This document shows, piece after piece, positions 42,022-50,903 of a stretch of 64,000 nucleotides of DNA; the first letter of the stretch is position 1; each line of letters starts with the position of its first letter. The notes beneath the pieces were generated by a model. The model saw only the letters and a program-made list of their open reading frames with translations. It ran no database searches and was not told the DNA's origin. The DNA is from an uncultured bacterium (GTDB lineage: Bacteria > Bacteroidota > Bacteroidia > Bacteroidales > Marinifilaceae), in NCBI GenBank assembly GCA_905216195.1, contig CAJMSX010000011.1, positions 6,432 to 70,431 of the forward strand, in the 5' to 3' direction. The position numbers and the translations under genes are program-made.

Positions 42022-43083
42022 ATGAATGCATTTCCTAAAGAGATTAAGATCGGGGACCGTTTGGTCGGTGCCGGGCATCCCACTTATATGATAGCCGAGA
42101 TCGGCGCTAATTTTGATGGAAGCATCGATAAGGCTAAACGTTTAATCGATGCAGCTAAAGAGGCGGGTGCGGATTGTGCTAAATTCCAGACATTCCGAAC
42201 GGAAAAAATTGTTTCGGAGGGAGGTTTCTCCCGGATGCAGCTGAAAGGTGTGCACGGTTCTTGGGGAAGAACGGTTAGCGAAGTATTTAAAGATGCTGAA
42301 TTTCCGATAGAATGGCATCGGGAGATTGCCGACTATTGTCGGCAGGTAGGAATCGATTTTTCCACCTCTCCTTATTTTAAAGAAGCGGTTGACTTATGTG
42401 TGGAGTTGAATGTACCTTTTATTAAGATCGGTTCCGGGGATATTACCTGGTTGGAAATGCTGGATTATATGGCCCGTACGGGGAAACCGTTGATGCTGGC
42501 CACAGGTGATGCTACCTTGTCGGAAATAGATGAGGCGGTCAGAACCATAGAAGCGGCTGGAAACCGGAACCTTATACTAATGCAATGCATTACCAATTAT
42601 CCGTCTAAAATAGACAGTGCCAATGTAAATGTGTTGAAAACCTATCAGTCGGCTTTCGATATCTTGACCGGTTATTCGGACCATGCACCGGGTCCGGTAG
42701 TTGCTTTGGCTTCGGTGGTACTCGGAGGATGTGTGATCGAGAAACATTTTACATTGAATAAAAAAGACAAGGGACCGGATCATCCTCATTCGATGGAACC
42801 ACAGGATTTTAAACGGATGGTCGACTATGTACGGGAGGTAGAACGGGCTATGGGAAGTACCCGGAAAGAAGTGGTGGCGGAAGAAGGGGAAACGGTGTAT
42901 GTACAACGTCGTTGTTTATATGCCAAACGGGATTTGCCCCAAGGCCATGTGATGACGGAAGAAGATATCGATGTACTGCGTCCGGCTTTAGGGATTCCTC
43001 CTAAATACAAGTCTGTTATCATCGGAAAAACCTGCAAAGAAAAGATAGAAAAAGGACAACCTTTATTCTGGGAAAATTTCTGA
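42022..43083 (+). CDS. neuB: NeuB/PseI/LegI-family nonulosonic acid synthase
   Basis: A 353-residue two-domain enzyme: a TIM barrel ('YMIAEIGANFDGSIDKAKRLI', 'AKFQTFRTEKI', 'FIKIGSGDITWLEMLDYMA', 'YSDHAPGP', 'IEKHFTLNKKDKGPDHPHSM' region) and a C-terminal SAF antifreeze-like domain from about residue 290 ('RRCLYAKRDLPQGHVMTEEDI'). It condenses phosphoenolpyruvate with a six-carbon amino sugar. The stop TGA shares one base with the next start. Which acid is made cannot be read from the sequence. Confidence 0.93.
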   Translation: MNAFPKEIKIGDRLVGAGHPTYMIAEIGANFDGSIDKAKRLIDAAKEAGADCAKFQTFRTEKIVSEGGFSRMQLKGVHGSWGRTVSEVFKDAEFPIEWHREIADYCRQVGIDFSTSPYFKEAVDLCVELNVPFIKIGSGDITWLEMLDYMARTGKPLMLATGDATLSEIDEAVRTIEAAGNRNLILMQCITNYPSKIDSANVNVLKTYQSAFDILTGYSDHAPGPVVALASVVLGGCVIEKHFTLNKKDKGPDHPHSMEPQDFKRMVDYVREVERAMGSTRKEVVAEEGETVYVQRRCLYAKRDLPQGHVMTEEDIDVLRPALGIPPKYKSVIIGKTCKEKIEKGQPLFWENF

Positions 43084-43667
43084 TGCTCACGGAAAGAGAA
43101 ATTTTTATAACCTTAGTCGATAACGATTTGATCCATTCCTCGGACGCTATTATTCTGTTGGAAGGAGATGGTTTGAATCGTTATCGGCATGCAATAAAGC
43201 TTTTTCAGGAAAAATGGGCTCCGTTGATCGTATTCAGCGGAGGAATTACAGATTATGCTTATGGAAGTTTTCCCTATGCGGAAATAAAACCGCTGCTTGT
43301 GGAAGCGGGCATTCCTGAAGAGCGTCTATATCATGAAAGCGGGTCTCTGAATACCCGGGAACAGGCGACGGAAATTCTACAGCTTTGTTTGAACCGGGAT
43401 TGGAAAAAGATTATACTTATCGCTTCTCCTTATCACCAATACCGGGCTTATCTGACCTTTTTAAAATCGGTTCAGGAGGCGGAAGCTGAAATTGTAATTT
43501 ATAATGCTCCCGTCAGCCAGTTGGAGTGGTTTACTCCACAGCCCTGGGGCGATCGGTATTCCTGTTTACAGCAGGAATTTGACCGGATTGAGAAATATTC
43601 GGCTTTAGGGCATTTAGCGACTTATCACGAAGCAATAGAGTATCAAAGATGGAAAGAATTGCAATAA
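43083..43667 (+). CDS. YdcF/DUF218-family protein
   Basis: A 194-residue protein of the YdcF/SanA/ElyC fold ('AIILLEGDGLNRYRHAI', 'PLIVFSGGITDYAYGSF', 'ESGSLNTREQATEIL', 'IILIASPYHQYRAYLTF'), but with no membrane segment, so cytoplasmic. Function in the family is unclear; nucleotide-sugar or phosphate-ester binding is likely. Its location right after NeuB suggests it may supply a missing step, such as UDP removal, which PseG performs in the standard pathway and which has no PseG here. This role is a guess. Confidence 0.8.
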   Translation: MLTEREIFITLVDNDLIHSSDAIILLEGDGLNRYRHAIKLFQEKWAPLIVFSGGITDYAYGSFPYAEIKPLLVEAGIPEERLYHESGSLNTREQATEILQLCLNRDWKKIILIASPYHQYRAYLTFLKSVQEAEAEIVIYNAPVSQLEWFTPQPWGDRYSCLQQEFDRIEKYSALGHLATYHEAIEYQRWKELQ

Positions 43668-44287
43668 AAGAACTCAAAGAACTCTTTGGAAAAAATTATT
43701 TGGGGCCTGAAGAACTATTGCCTTTATTTTCAAGAATGGGTATTTCTCCGGAGCGAATGATTGTTCCGGAACCGGAATTTCCGATAGAAGAATTGAAAAA
43801 GTATACATCGGATTATCTGTTGATTCTCGGCTTGGCGCGGCTGGGTGACGTCGAGCTGTCTATCAGGAGTTTCCGCGATTGTTTTGGGATAGATCCGGAG
43901 ATTTCTGAACCTTGTTTTTACAATCAGGATTGGTATCTCAAAGAAAGATTTATAGAAAGGACTTTAGAAAATAAGTGGTATTTAGTGAAAAAGAGCGTCA
44001 TTGAAGAATCTCGTAGGAAACAACCGGAAAAAATTTTGGAAAGCGGTATCGTTTTCCCCTCCGCCGTTTTATGTACCTATGCTTTTTTTGCTAATTATTT
44101 CTACAATCATGAATTATTGTGGTATCATGATTTTGTTTGGTGCGAAGACTCAGACCATAATGGAGACCGGATTTATGTAGGTAAATATCACGATGTGGAA
44201 GGAGTAAACAAAAACGGTTTCAGCATTCATCGTCACCTGGCGTTGAGAGATTGCTATGCAGCTATCACTTGTCGGGGAGAAAAATGA
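43649..44287 (+). CDS. Unrecognised protein in the nonulosonic-acid block
   Basis: A 212-residue soluble protein that I cannot assign. It is rich in aromatic residues, with 'CFYNQDWYLKERFIERTL', 'AVLCTYAFFANYFYNHELLW' and 'CEDSDHNGDRIYVGKYHDV' as striking segments and a C-terminal 'GFSIHRHLALRDCY'. Its start overlaps the YdcF-like gene by 19 nt, so it is made with it. It may be an enzyme of the same pathway; a modifying or structural role is also possible. Confidence 0.6.
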   Translation: MERIAIKELKELFGKNYLGPEELLPLFSRMGISPERMIVPEPEFPIEELKKYTSDYLLILGLARLGDVELSIRSFRDCFGIDPEISEPCFYNQDWYLKERFIERTLENKWYLVKKSVIEESRRKQPEKILESGIVFPSAVLCTYAFFANYFYNHELLWYHDFVWCEDSDHNGDRIYVGKYHDVEGVNKNGFSIHRHLALRDCYAAITCRGEK

Positions 44288-44312
44288 CGAAACTTAAATC
44301 GAACGTATTTAC

Positions 44313-45587
44313 ATGGGAAAGAAACACAGCGGATATATTATCGATACCCTCCTCGTTTTCCTGAATGTTTCTAATCCTTACACCTTAATTCCGTGTTTAT
44401 TGTTTACCCGGAATATTGGAGTAAATACGCTTATTATTGCTTTTATCAATATTATCTATATTTTTTGCCGATTCGGTTATAAAGTAAAAATTCCCAGACA
44501 CGACAGCTTGTTTTATTTGTATGTGACAATATATGTATTAAATGCCTGTTTCGGTTTTTATACGGATACCTTTGTATTAGGGATGCTGACTTTTTTATTT
44601 TCCAATGTCAGTTTTTATCTCATACTCTGTAATTTATACCATTTATATTATCAGGAAAATACGTTTGAACAGGCGGTAAAAAAATTGACAAAAGGGTATG
44701 TGTGGCTCGGAATATATGCACTATTCAGCGCTTTTGCTCTACTGTTTTTGATGGAGGTTTTTCAAGTTAACCCTTTAGTAAACGAGATCAGCCATTCTTA
44801 TGATATATTGGCCGATAATGTAGGCCGGAACCCCAACGTCCACTATTATTTTCCTTATCATCTTTCGGTTATCTATTCCAATATGTATGAATTGCGGCTT
44901 CCTTTCATACACAAATATGGTATCGTGACCGGTTTATTTCACGAACCGCATACGATGACTTTTATTATAGTTCCTTTATATTTCCTGCTATTATATTTAT
45001 GCAAAAAGAAATCGGCCCGGATATGGATAACGGTTATTTTTGTTTTGTATATATTGCAGGCGGCCTCCACCATGAGTTTTTTGTGCTTTTTGGGCACCGT
45101 TCTGGTAGGTTTGGTCGCCACATACCGAAAAATGTTATTGGGAGTTCCTTTTTTGATCTGGGGAATATTTCTACTTTATTCGATAGACAATCCGATTACC
45201 GAGTTGATAAAATATAAGCTAACATCGGGATCGGCGGATTATTCTACCAATACACTATTATTTGCCTTTACGCCGACTACTTTGATCGGAACCAGCTTTT
45301 TAAATCTTGCTTACTTACATGATGTGGGAGGAAGATATGACGTTGGATTTATTATATTCCTACTCAACATTATCTTTTTGTCTATATTAGCCTATAAAAT
45401 ATTTTGTGTGACTATTTCACGTGCAGGGAGAATAAAGTTTATCGGTTTATTCGGTGTGTATTTTTTCTTGCATTCCACTAAACTGGCAATGTCTGCCTAT
45501 ACCATTTCGCTACTGATGTTCGTGATGTTTCTGATTACCGTTACGTACCGGGAACTTAAAACTTCAAATTATGATAGGGAGTCTTAA
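44313..45587 (+). CDS. wzy: O-antigen/capsule polymerase Wzy (cluster B)
   Basis: A 424-residue, very hydrophobic protein with ten or more membrane segments and AT-rich codons. A large loop near residues 150-215 ends in 'IVTGLFHEPHTMTFIIVPL', similar in position to the 'DEPGVVGTI' loop of the cluster A polymerase. It is the only such gene in cluster B and lies directly before Wzx (17-nt overlap). Sequence identity to known Wzy is not claimed. Confidence 0.8.
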   Translation: MGKKHSGYIIDTLLVFLNVSNPYTLIPCLLFTRNIGVNTLIIAFINIIYIFCRFGYKVKIPRHDSLFYLYVTIYVLNACFGFYTDTFVLGMLTFLFSNVSFYLILCNLYHLYYQENTFEQAVKKLTKGYVWLGIYALFSAFALLFLMEVFQVNPLVNEISHSYDILADNVGRNPNVHYYFPYHLSVIYSNMYELRLPFIHKYGIVTGLFHEPHTMTFIIVPLYFLLLYLCKKKSARIWITVIFVLYILQAASTMSFLCFLGTVLVGLVATYRKMLLGVPFLIWGIFLLYSIDNPITELIKYKLTSGSADYSTNTLLFAFTPTTLIGTSFLNLAYLHDVGGRYDVGFIIFLLNIIFLSILAYKIFCVTISRAGRIKFIGLFGVYFFLHSTKLAMSAYTISLLMFVMFLITVTYRELKTSNYDRES

Positions 45588-47034
45588 GAAGATACGGCAG
45601 ATATTGAATAATAAAGTGATGGCCTATACTTTTATGAGGTATATGGTTTGTTTTATCAGTTTTGTGGCTTCCATGATTATTGCCGTTAAATTGGGTCCGT
45701 TTTATTTGGGAATCTGGGGATTTTTGCTTTTACTGAGACGTTATTTTCAATTGATTAATTTAGGTATACCCGATTCGGTTACGATTTTGCTCGTACAAAA
45801 TAAAAACGATAAAATCAGAGCTGCTGATTATGAAACGACAGCTATCGTATTGATCGGCATTCTCAGTTTGTTTGTCATCTTCTTTGCTGTTTATTATTAT
45901 TTTTTCGGTATTCCGGCTTTTGAAAAATATGAAGTGGGGAATTGGTTTTATTATGTTTGCGTCATTGCCATATTGACTTATTTCAACGATCTGTTTTTTA
46001 AAATTTATCGGGTAAAAAACAGAATTTTTGAAATCTCTTTTTATCAATCTGTCGTACAAGTATTAACGATCGGAGTGGTATTTTTTTTCAGAGACCGGGC
46101 CCTCATTCATTTTTTATTATGGGCTTATGTGTTCGGATATGCTTTATCCGGTTTTTTGTTTCTTCGGGGAAAGAAACTGATATTTTCAGGAAGAGTAAGC
46201 TTTAAAGACAGCCATACCATTTTATCAAAAGGTTTTTTTTTATTTCTGTATAATTTTTCCTTTTATATGATTGTTCTTTCCACGAGGACGATCATAGGGG
46301 CGTATTATTCAGTGGAGGAATTCGGTTATTTTACTTTTGCGTATACTTTATCGAATGCGATACTTATTCTTTTAGATGCTTTCGCTTCTTTGCTTATTCC
46401 GAAGTTGATCGACAAGTTTAATTCGGGGGATGTGAGAATGATAGAATCTACGATCAGAACCCTTCGGGTAAACTATGTGTATTCATCTCATTTGCTAATG
46501 TATATATTACTGATGTCCTTTCCCGTTCTTTTGTATTTTTTCCCGCAATATTCCGCCACTTTGCCTGTCATTAATCTGATTTCTTTAGCGACGGTATTGT
46601 TTACGAATTCTTTCGGCTATTCCTTATTTCTGATGGCCCGGAACCGGGAAAAAGTAATTGCGGTAAATTCGCTTCTGGCATTAGCTTTGAATGTAGGTAT
46701 TGGGATTTTTGTCGTGACTGTCTTAAAATGGAGTTACGAATATGTGATTGTGGCCACTTTAATCAGTTATTTGTTGTACACTTATTTGTCGGTTTATTTC
46801 GGCCGGAAAGAGTTAGGGGTGACTCCCACTATATTTGCCGTTTTAAAAGAATGTTTTCCGTTGAAAATATTACTTCCTTTTTTGTTAACGATAGCTATTA
46901 CAGTGTATAATTGGACCGTTTTTCTTTTTTTGCCTTTCCTGGTTTTTGTAGTATTGAATTTGAATACCATCAAAGAGTTATATTCTTCTTTGAAGCGACT
47001 TTTAGTAAATCCTAATTTGATAGATGTAAAATAA
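45571..47034 (+). CDS. wzx: Repeat-unit flippase Wzx (cluster B, first)
   Basis: A 487-residue MOP-family transporter with 12-14 membrane segments: 'VSFKDSHTILSKGFFLFLYN' and 'FGYFTFAYTLSNAILILLDA' are typical stretches, and the C-terminus is basic. It overlaps wzy by 17 nt and the next gene by one base. It should flip the nonulosonate-containing repeat. Confidence 0.9.
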   Translation: MIGSLKKIRQILNNKVMAYTFMRYMVCFISFVASMIIAVKLGPFYLGIWGFLLLLRRYFQLINLGIPDSVTILLVQNKNDKIRAADYETTAIVLIGILSLFVIFFAVYYYFFGIPAFEKYEVGNWFYYVCVIAILTYFNDLFFKIYRVKNRIFEISFYQSVVQVLTIGVVFFFRDRALIHFLLWAYVFGYALSGFLFLRGKKLIFSGRVSFKDSHTILSKGFFLFLYNFSFYMIVLSTRTIIGAYYSVEEFGYFTFAYTLSNAILILLDAFASLLIPKLIDKFNSGDVRMIESTIRTLRVNYVYSSHLLMYILLMSFPVLLYFFPQYSATLPVINLISLATVLFTNSFGYSLFLMARNREKVIAVNSLLALALNVGIGIFVVTVLKWSYEYVIVATLISYLLYTYLSVYFGRKELGVTPTIFAVLKECFPLKILLPFLLTIAITVYNWTVFLFLPFLVFVVLNLNTIKELYSSLKRLLVNPNLIDVK

Positions 47035-47678
47035 TGAAAGAAATTGCAATTTACGGAGCCGGCGGTTTAGGGCGTGAAGTGGCTTGTATTATAGATAAGA
47101 TAAACGAACAACATCCGACCTGGAATTTGATCGGTTTTTTTGATGATGGGAAAGAGATCGGAACGTCTATCTCTCATTACGGTATAGTTCTGGGAGGAAT
47201 AGAAGAATTGAATGCCTGGGAGCGGGAATTAGCCATCGTTATCGGGATCGGTATGCCACACTTGGTGGAAAATATAATAAAAAAGATCTTCAATCCCCGG
47301 ATTTTTTTTCCTAATATCATTCATCCTACATTTTATGTGGCTGATGCATCTACTATCCATATGGGTAAAGGGAATGTGATCGCGAGGGAATGTTTTTTTT
47401 CTTGTGATGTTCAAATAGGTGATTTTAATGTATTAAATGCACTAACCTCTTTCGGACATGACGTGAAAATCGGTTCCTATAATTCTTTTATGTCTGCAGT
47501 AAGAATCTCCGGAAAAGTGACGATTGGAGATACTAACTTTTTTGGAGTTAATGCAGTTGTATTGCAACAGATTAAAGTCGGGAATGGAATACGGGTGGGC
47601 GCCGGAAGCGTGATGATAAGCCGTCCTAAAGACGGGCAATTATATATTGGTAATCCTGCCAAATGTTTTAAGTATTAA
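47034..47678 (+). CDS. PglD/NeuD-type left-handed beta-helix acyltransferase (cluster B)
   Basis: A 214-residue protein with the NeuD/PglD design: N-terminal 'AIYGAGGLGREVACIIDKI', then hexapeptide repeats from about residue 105 ('MGKGNVIARECFFSCDVQIG', 'GHDVKIGSYNSFMS'), ending in 'IGNPAKCFKY'. His142-Asp143 correspond to the catalytic pair. It stands between Wzx and an ACP gene (16 nt away), which mirrors the LbH-beside-acyl-module arrangement in cluster A, so acyl-ACP is a plausible donor. Confidence 0.85.
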   Translation: MKEIAIYGAGGLGREVACIIDKINEQHPTWNLIGFFDDGKEIGTSISHYGIVLGGIEELNAWERELAIVIGIGMPHLVENIIKKIFNPRIFFPNIIHPTFYVADASTIHMGKGNVIARECFFSCDVQIGDFNVLNALTSFGHDVKIGSYNSFMSAVRISGKVTIGDTNFFGVNAVVLQQIKVGNGIRVGAGSVMISRPKDGQLYIGNPAKCFKY

Positions 47679-47694
47679 TATAAAAATATAAGTT

Positions 47695-47928
47695 ATGGAC
47701 ATTCAAAATTTTATTCAGAATCTAGCCGATCAGTTTGATGAGACTGATGTAAGCCTTTTAGTTCCGGAAACCGAATTTCATGATTTAGAGGAATGGAGTT
47801 CAATTATTGCTTTGTCTATTATTGCTATGGTAGATGAAGAATACGGGGTCACGTTAATAGGTGACGATATCCAGCATGCTGTTACTATACAAGATTTGTT
47901 CAATACGGTCAAAAGTAAAATGCGATAA
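47695..47928 (+). CDS. Acyl carrier protein (cluster B, first)
   Basis: A 77-residue acidic carrier protein. Ser36 in 'EEWSSIIALSIIAMVDEE' is the phosphopantetheine site, again without the usual Asp before Ser. The sequence follows the ACP of cluster A closely (same 'F...LADQFDET', 'L.EW.S..ALS.I.MVD.E'), so the two modules share ancestry. It precedes the SDR gene by 5 nt. Confidence 0.87.
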   Translation: MDIQNFIQNLADQFDETDVSLLVPETEFHDLEEWSSIIALSIIAMVDEEYGVTLIGDDIQHAVTIQDLFNTVKSKMR

Positions 47929-47933
47929 TTTTT

Positions 47934-48692
47934 ATGACTTATAATCCGTTTTCTTTGCAGGGAAAAACTATTCTTGTTACCGGAGCATCCTCAGGTATAG
48001 GCAGAGCTATTGCAGTAGAATGTTCGAAAATGGGAGCTTGTGTGATTATTACGGGTAGGAACGAGAAAAATTTAACGGAAACTTTTAATTTGTTGGAGAA
48101 ATCCGAAGGAAGAGAACATGGGATGATCCTGGCAGATTTAGCTAAAACAGAACACCTGACTAAGGTAATTTCAGAAATACCTCCTTTAGACGGTTTAGTT
48201 AATAATGCCGGCATCGGAAATACTTGTTTGATAAAATTTATTCAAGAGGAGGAGCTGGGAAAGGTATTACATATCAATTTGATGGTTCCCGTTCTGTTGA
48301 CACAGCGTTTATATAAGAATAAAAAATTAAACAAAAATGCTTCTGTTGTTTTTGTTTCTTCTATTGCGGGCCTTTGCCAAGTTACCCCAGGCAATGCTAT
48401 TTATAGTGCTTCTAAAAGTGCGGTAAATGCTTTTATGCAGCATGCCGCACTTGAATTCAGCCAGAGAGGTATAAGGTGTAATACGGTAAATCCGGGAACA
48501 GTTAACACTCCTTTTTTAAATAAGGAAATGATTTCTGCGGCAGACCGGGAACGGGACCGGGCCAGGTATCCTTTAAAAAGATATGGCGAACCGGTGGATG
48601 TGGCTCTCGGGGTGATTTATCTATTGTCGGATGCTTCGGAGTGGGTGACCGGCTCTCATTTAGTAATAGATGGAGGATGTTCATTGGTTTAG
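47934..48692 (+). CDS. FabG-like 3-oxoacyl-ACP reductase (SDR), cluster B first
   Basis: A 252-residue classical SDR: 'ILVTGASSGIG' at 13-23, Tyr157 and Lys161 in 'IYSASK', and 'NNAGIG'. It opens 'NPFSLQGKT', as do both SDRs of cluster A, but the 'LNAG' of those is 'NNAG' here. It is likely to reduce the ketoacyl-ACP on the adjacent carrier protein. Confidence 0.87.
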   Translation: MTYNPFSLQGKTILVTGASSGIGRAIAVECSKMGACVIITGRNEKNLTETFNLLEKSEGREHGMILADLAKTEHLTKVISEIPPLDGLVNNAGIGNTCLIKFIQEEELGKVLHINLMVPVLLTQRLYKNKKLNKNASVVFVSSIAGLCQVTPGNAIYSASKSAVNAFMQHAALEFSQRGIRCNTVNPGTVNTPFLNKEMISAADRERDRARYPLKRYGEPVDVALGVIYLLSDASEWVTGSHLVIDGGCSLV

Positions 48693-48708
48693 TTTTTAAT
48701 GGTAAGAT

Positions 48709-50109
48709 ATGTTTCTGGATATCGATAAAAGAGAACCGTCTTCAATTGCAGCAGTTGAGGATTCGGGGCAAGCTCTTACGTACGGACAACTCGGTGAATT
48801 TTGCAGAGAATGGAAAGCTGTTATTCCTTCAAGAACTCTTATTTTTATTTTATCCGAAAATGAACTCGGGGCAATGGCTGCCTACGTGGCTTCTTTATCG
48901 GAACGGGTGGTGCCTTTGTTATTAAGTGGGCATACGGATAAGGAACTTTTGGAGAATTTGATTTGCTTGTACGAGCCACAGTATATTTGGTTTCCGGATC
49001 GTCAGCTGACGGAAAAAGAAGAAAAACGGGTAATCTACAAGAAGCTGGGATATTCCCTGATAAGAACCGACTATCCTTCGCCGGCATTGTTTCCCGATTT
49101 AGCTTTGTTATTACCGACTTCCGGCTCCACCGGAAGTTCTAAATTAGTGCGTCATAGCTATGTAAATGTAGAGGCAAATGCCCGTAATGTAGCTGCTTTT
49201 TTCGAGTTGAATCCGGAAGAACGGGCTATGGCGGTGTTGCCCTTGCATTACACGATGGGACTTTCGGTAGTAACGAGTCATCTCTGTGCAGGGGCCACTG
49301 TTTTATTGTCCCGAAGATCTTTATTGGATAAAGAATTTTGGGAATACATGCAGAAATATAAGGCCACCAGTTTTACAGGAGTTCCCTATAGCTATGAATT
49401 ACTTCATAAATTGCGGTTTTTCCGCATGAATTTACCTGATTTGAAAATAATTACTCAAGGGGGTGGGAAGTTAAGCCCGGAACTATTTAAAGCATATGCT
49501 ATGTATGCGGAGGAAACGGGTAAAAAGTTTATTGCGACTTATGGGCAGACAGAAGGAACAGCCCGTATGGCTTATTTACCGCATACTTTAGCATTGACGA
49601 AAATCGGTAGTATCGGAAGAGCTATTCCCCAGGGGGAACTTTCGCTGGTGGATAGTGAAGGACAAGTAATAGAAGAGGAAGAGGGGGAAGGACAGATGGT
49701 GTATAAAGGACCAAACGTTACTTTAGGGTATGCCCGAACCAAAACGGATTTACAAAAGGGGGACGAAAATGAGGGTGTTCTTTATACGGGAGATATTGCC
49801 CGGAGAGATAAGGACGGATGTTATTATATTGTAGGGCGAATGAAGAGATTTTTAAAAATTTTCGGTTTACGGATAGGTTTGGATGAGATAGAATATTTGG
49901 TTAAGACGGAGTTTCGTACGGATTGTGTTTGTGGAGGGGACGATGAACGGTTGCTGGTTTATATTCCGGATGGGAACACGGAAGCCGTCCGGGATTTTAT
50001 TGAACAAAAAACGGGTCTCTATCACAAAAACATTGAAGTCAGGAAGATAGATAAGATCGAACGGAATGAAGCGGGTAAAATCGTTTTTCATTCTGTGGAT
50101 AATAGATGA
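48709..50109 (+). CDS. AMP-dependent acyl-ACP/CoA ligase
   Basis: A 466-residue adenylating enzyme of the ANL family. The P-loop motif 'LPTSGSTGSSKLV' covers residues 135-147, 'ATYGQTEGT' residues 276-284, and 'YTGDIARRDKDG' and 'GRMKRFLKIFGLRIGLDEIE' follow near the C-terminal domain. It activates a free acid and probably loads it on one of the two ACPs. With KAS III and SDRs near it, it could supply the starter acid or recycle a hydroxy acid. It is 17 nt after the SDR gene. No equivalent exists in cluster A. Confidence 0.88.
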   Translation: MFLDIDKREPSSIAAVEDSGQALTYGQLGEFCREWKAVIPSRTLIFILSENELGAMAAYVASLSERVVPLLLSGHTDKELLENLICLYEPQYIWFPDRQLTEKEEKRVIYKKLGYSLIRTDYPSPALFPDLALLLPTSGSTGSSKLVRHSYVNVEANARNVAAFFELNPEERAMAVLPLHYTMGLSVVTSHLCAGATVLLSRRSLLDKEFWEYMQKYKATSFTGVPYSYELLHKLRFFRMNLPDLKIITQGGGKLSPELFKAYAMYAEETGKKFIATYGQTEGTARMAYLPHTLALTKIGSIGRAIPQGELSLVDSEGQVIEEEEGEGQMVYKGPNVTLGYARTKTDLQKGDENEGVLYTGDIARRDKDGCYYIVGRMKRFLKIFGLRIGLDEIEYLVKTEFRTDCVCGGDDERLLVYIPDGNTEAVRDFIEQKTGLYHKNIEVRKIDKIERNEAGKIVFHSVDNR

Positions 50110-50134
50110 TCACAGGTTTAAAGAAGAATAATTC

Positions 50135-50887
50135 ATGGAAAACAGAGTTTTAGAGCAACAAGTTTGCTTGGTTACAGGCGGATCACGGGGTATTGGTAAA
50201 GCCATTGTAGAACGTTTTGCTGAAAATGGCGCCATCGTGTATGCAAATGCCAGGGAACCGGGGAGTATAGATGGCTGGTGTAAGGAATATGCGGATAAAT
50301 ATAACACTCCGGTTATTCCTCTTTATTTTGATATCTGTGACTTTTCAGCGGCCCGACAAGCTGTGATGCAAATCAAAAAGGAACAAGGCAGAATTGATGT
50401 TTTAGTGAATAATGCGGGAAGGGTCAGCTATGAATTTTTAGGAATGATTGATATGACTAAAGTGCGGGAGATGTTTGAAGTGAATGTAATTGCTTTATTG
50501 CAATTGACACAGTTGACGGCTCGGTTAATGACCCGGCAAAAATACGGTTCGATTATCAATATGGCTAGTGTTGTCGGGAGATCAGGTGCTAAAGGACAAG
50601 TAGCTTATTCCGCCTCTAAAGGGGCGGTAATCGCTTTGACGAAATCGGCGGCGAAAGAACTGGCGGAATATCATGTAAGAGTAAATGCTGTCGCTCCCGG
50701 AATGGTGGCAACGGACCGTTTACTGAAAATTATGGAAGAAAAATTCAAGGATAAAGCAGGAGATATCCGCATGAAACGCCTGGCTTTACCTTCGGAAATA
50801 GCCGATGCATGTATTTTTCTGGCCTCCAACCGGTCGGAATATATTACGGGTCAGGTGATAGCCGTTGACGGAAGTTTGATATTGTAA
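50135..50887 (+). CDS. FabG-like SDR, cluster B second
   Basis: A 250-residue classical SDR with 'CLVTGGSRGIGKAI' and Tyr158/Lys162 in 'AYSASK'; 'NNAGRVSYE' is present. It belongs to a different branch from the other three SDRs: it is nearer to housekeeping FabG (TGGSRGIG form), and it probably reduces the KAS III product on the second ACP, whose gene follows by 16 nt. Confidence 0.87.
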   Translation: MENRVLEQQVCLVTGGSRGIGKAIVERFAENGAIVYANAREPGSIDGWCKEYADKYNTPVIPLYFDICDFSAARQAVMQIKKEQGRIDVLVNNAGRVSYEFLGMIDMTKVREMFEVNVIALLQLTQLTARLMTRQKYGSIINMASVVGRSGAKGQVAYSASKGAVIALTKSAAKELAEYHVRVNAVAPGMVATDRLLKIMEEKFKDKAGDIRMKRLALPSEIADACIFLASNRSEYITGQVIAVDGSLIL

Positions 50888-50903
50888 AATTAATACATAA
50901 AAT

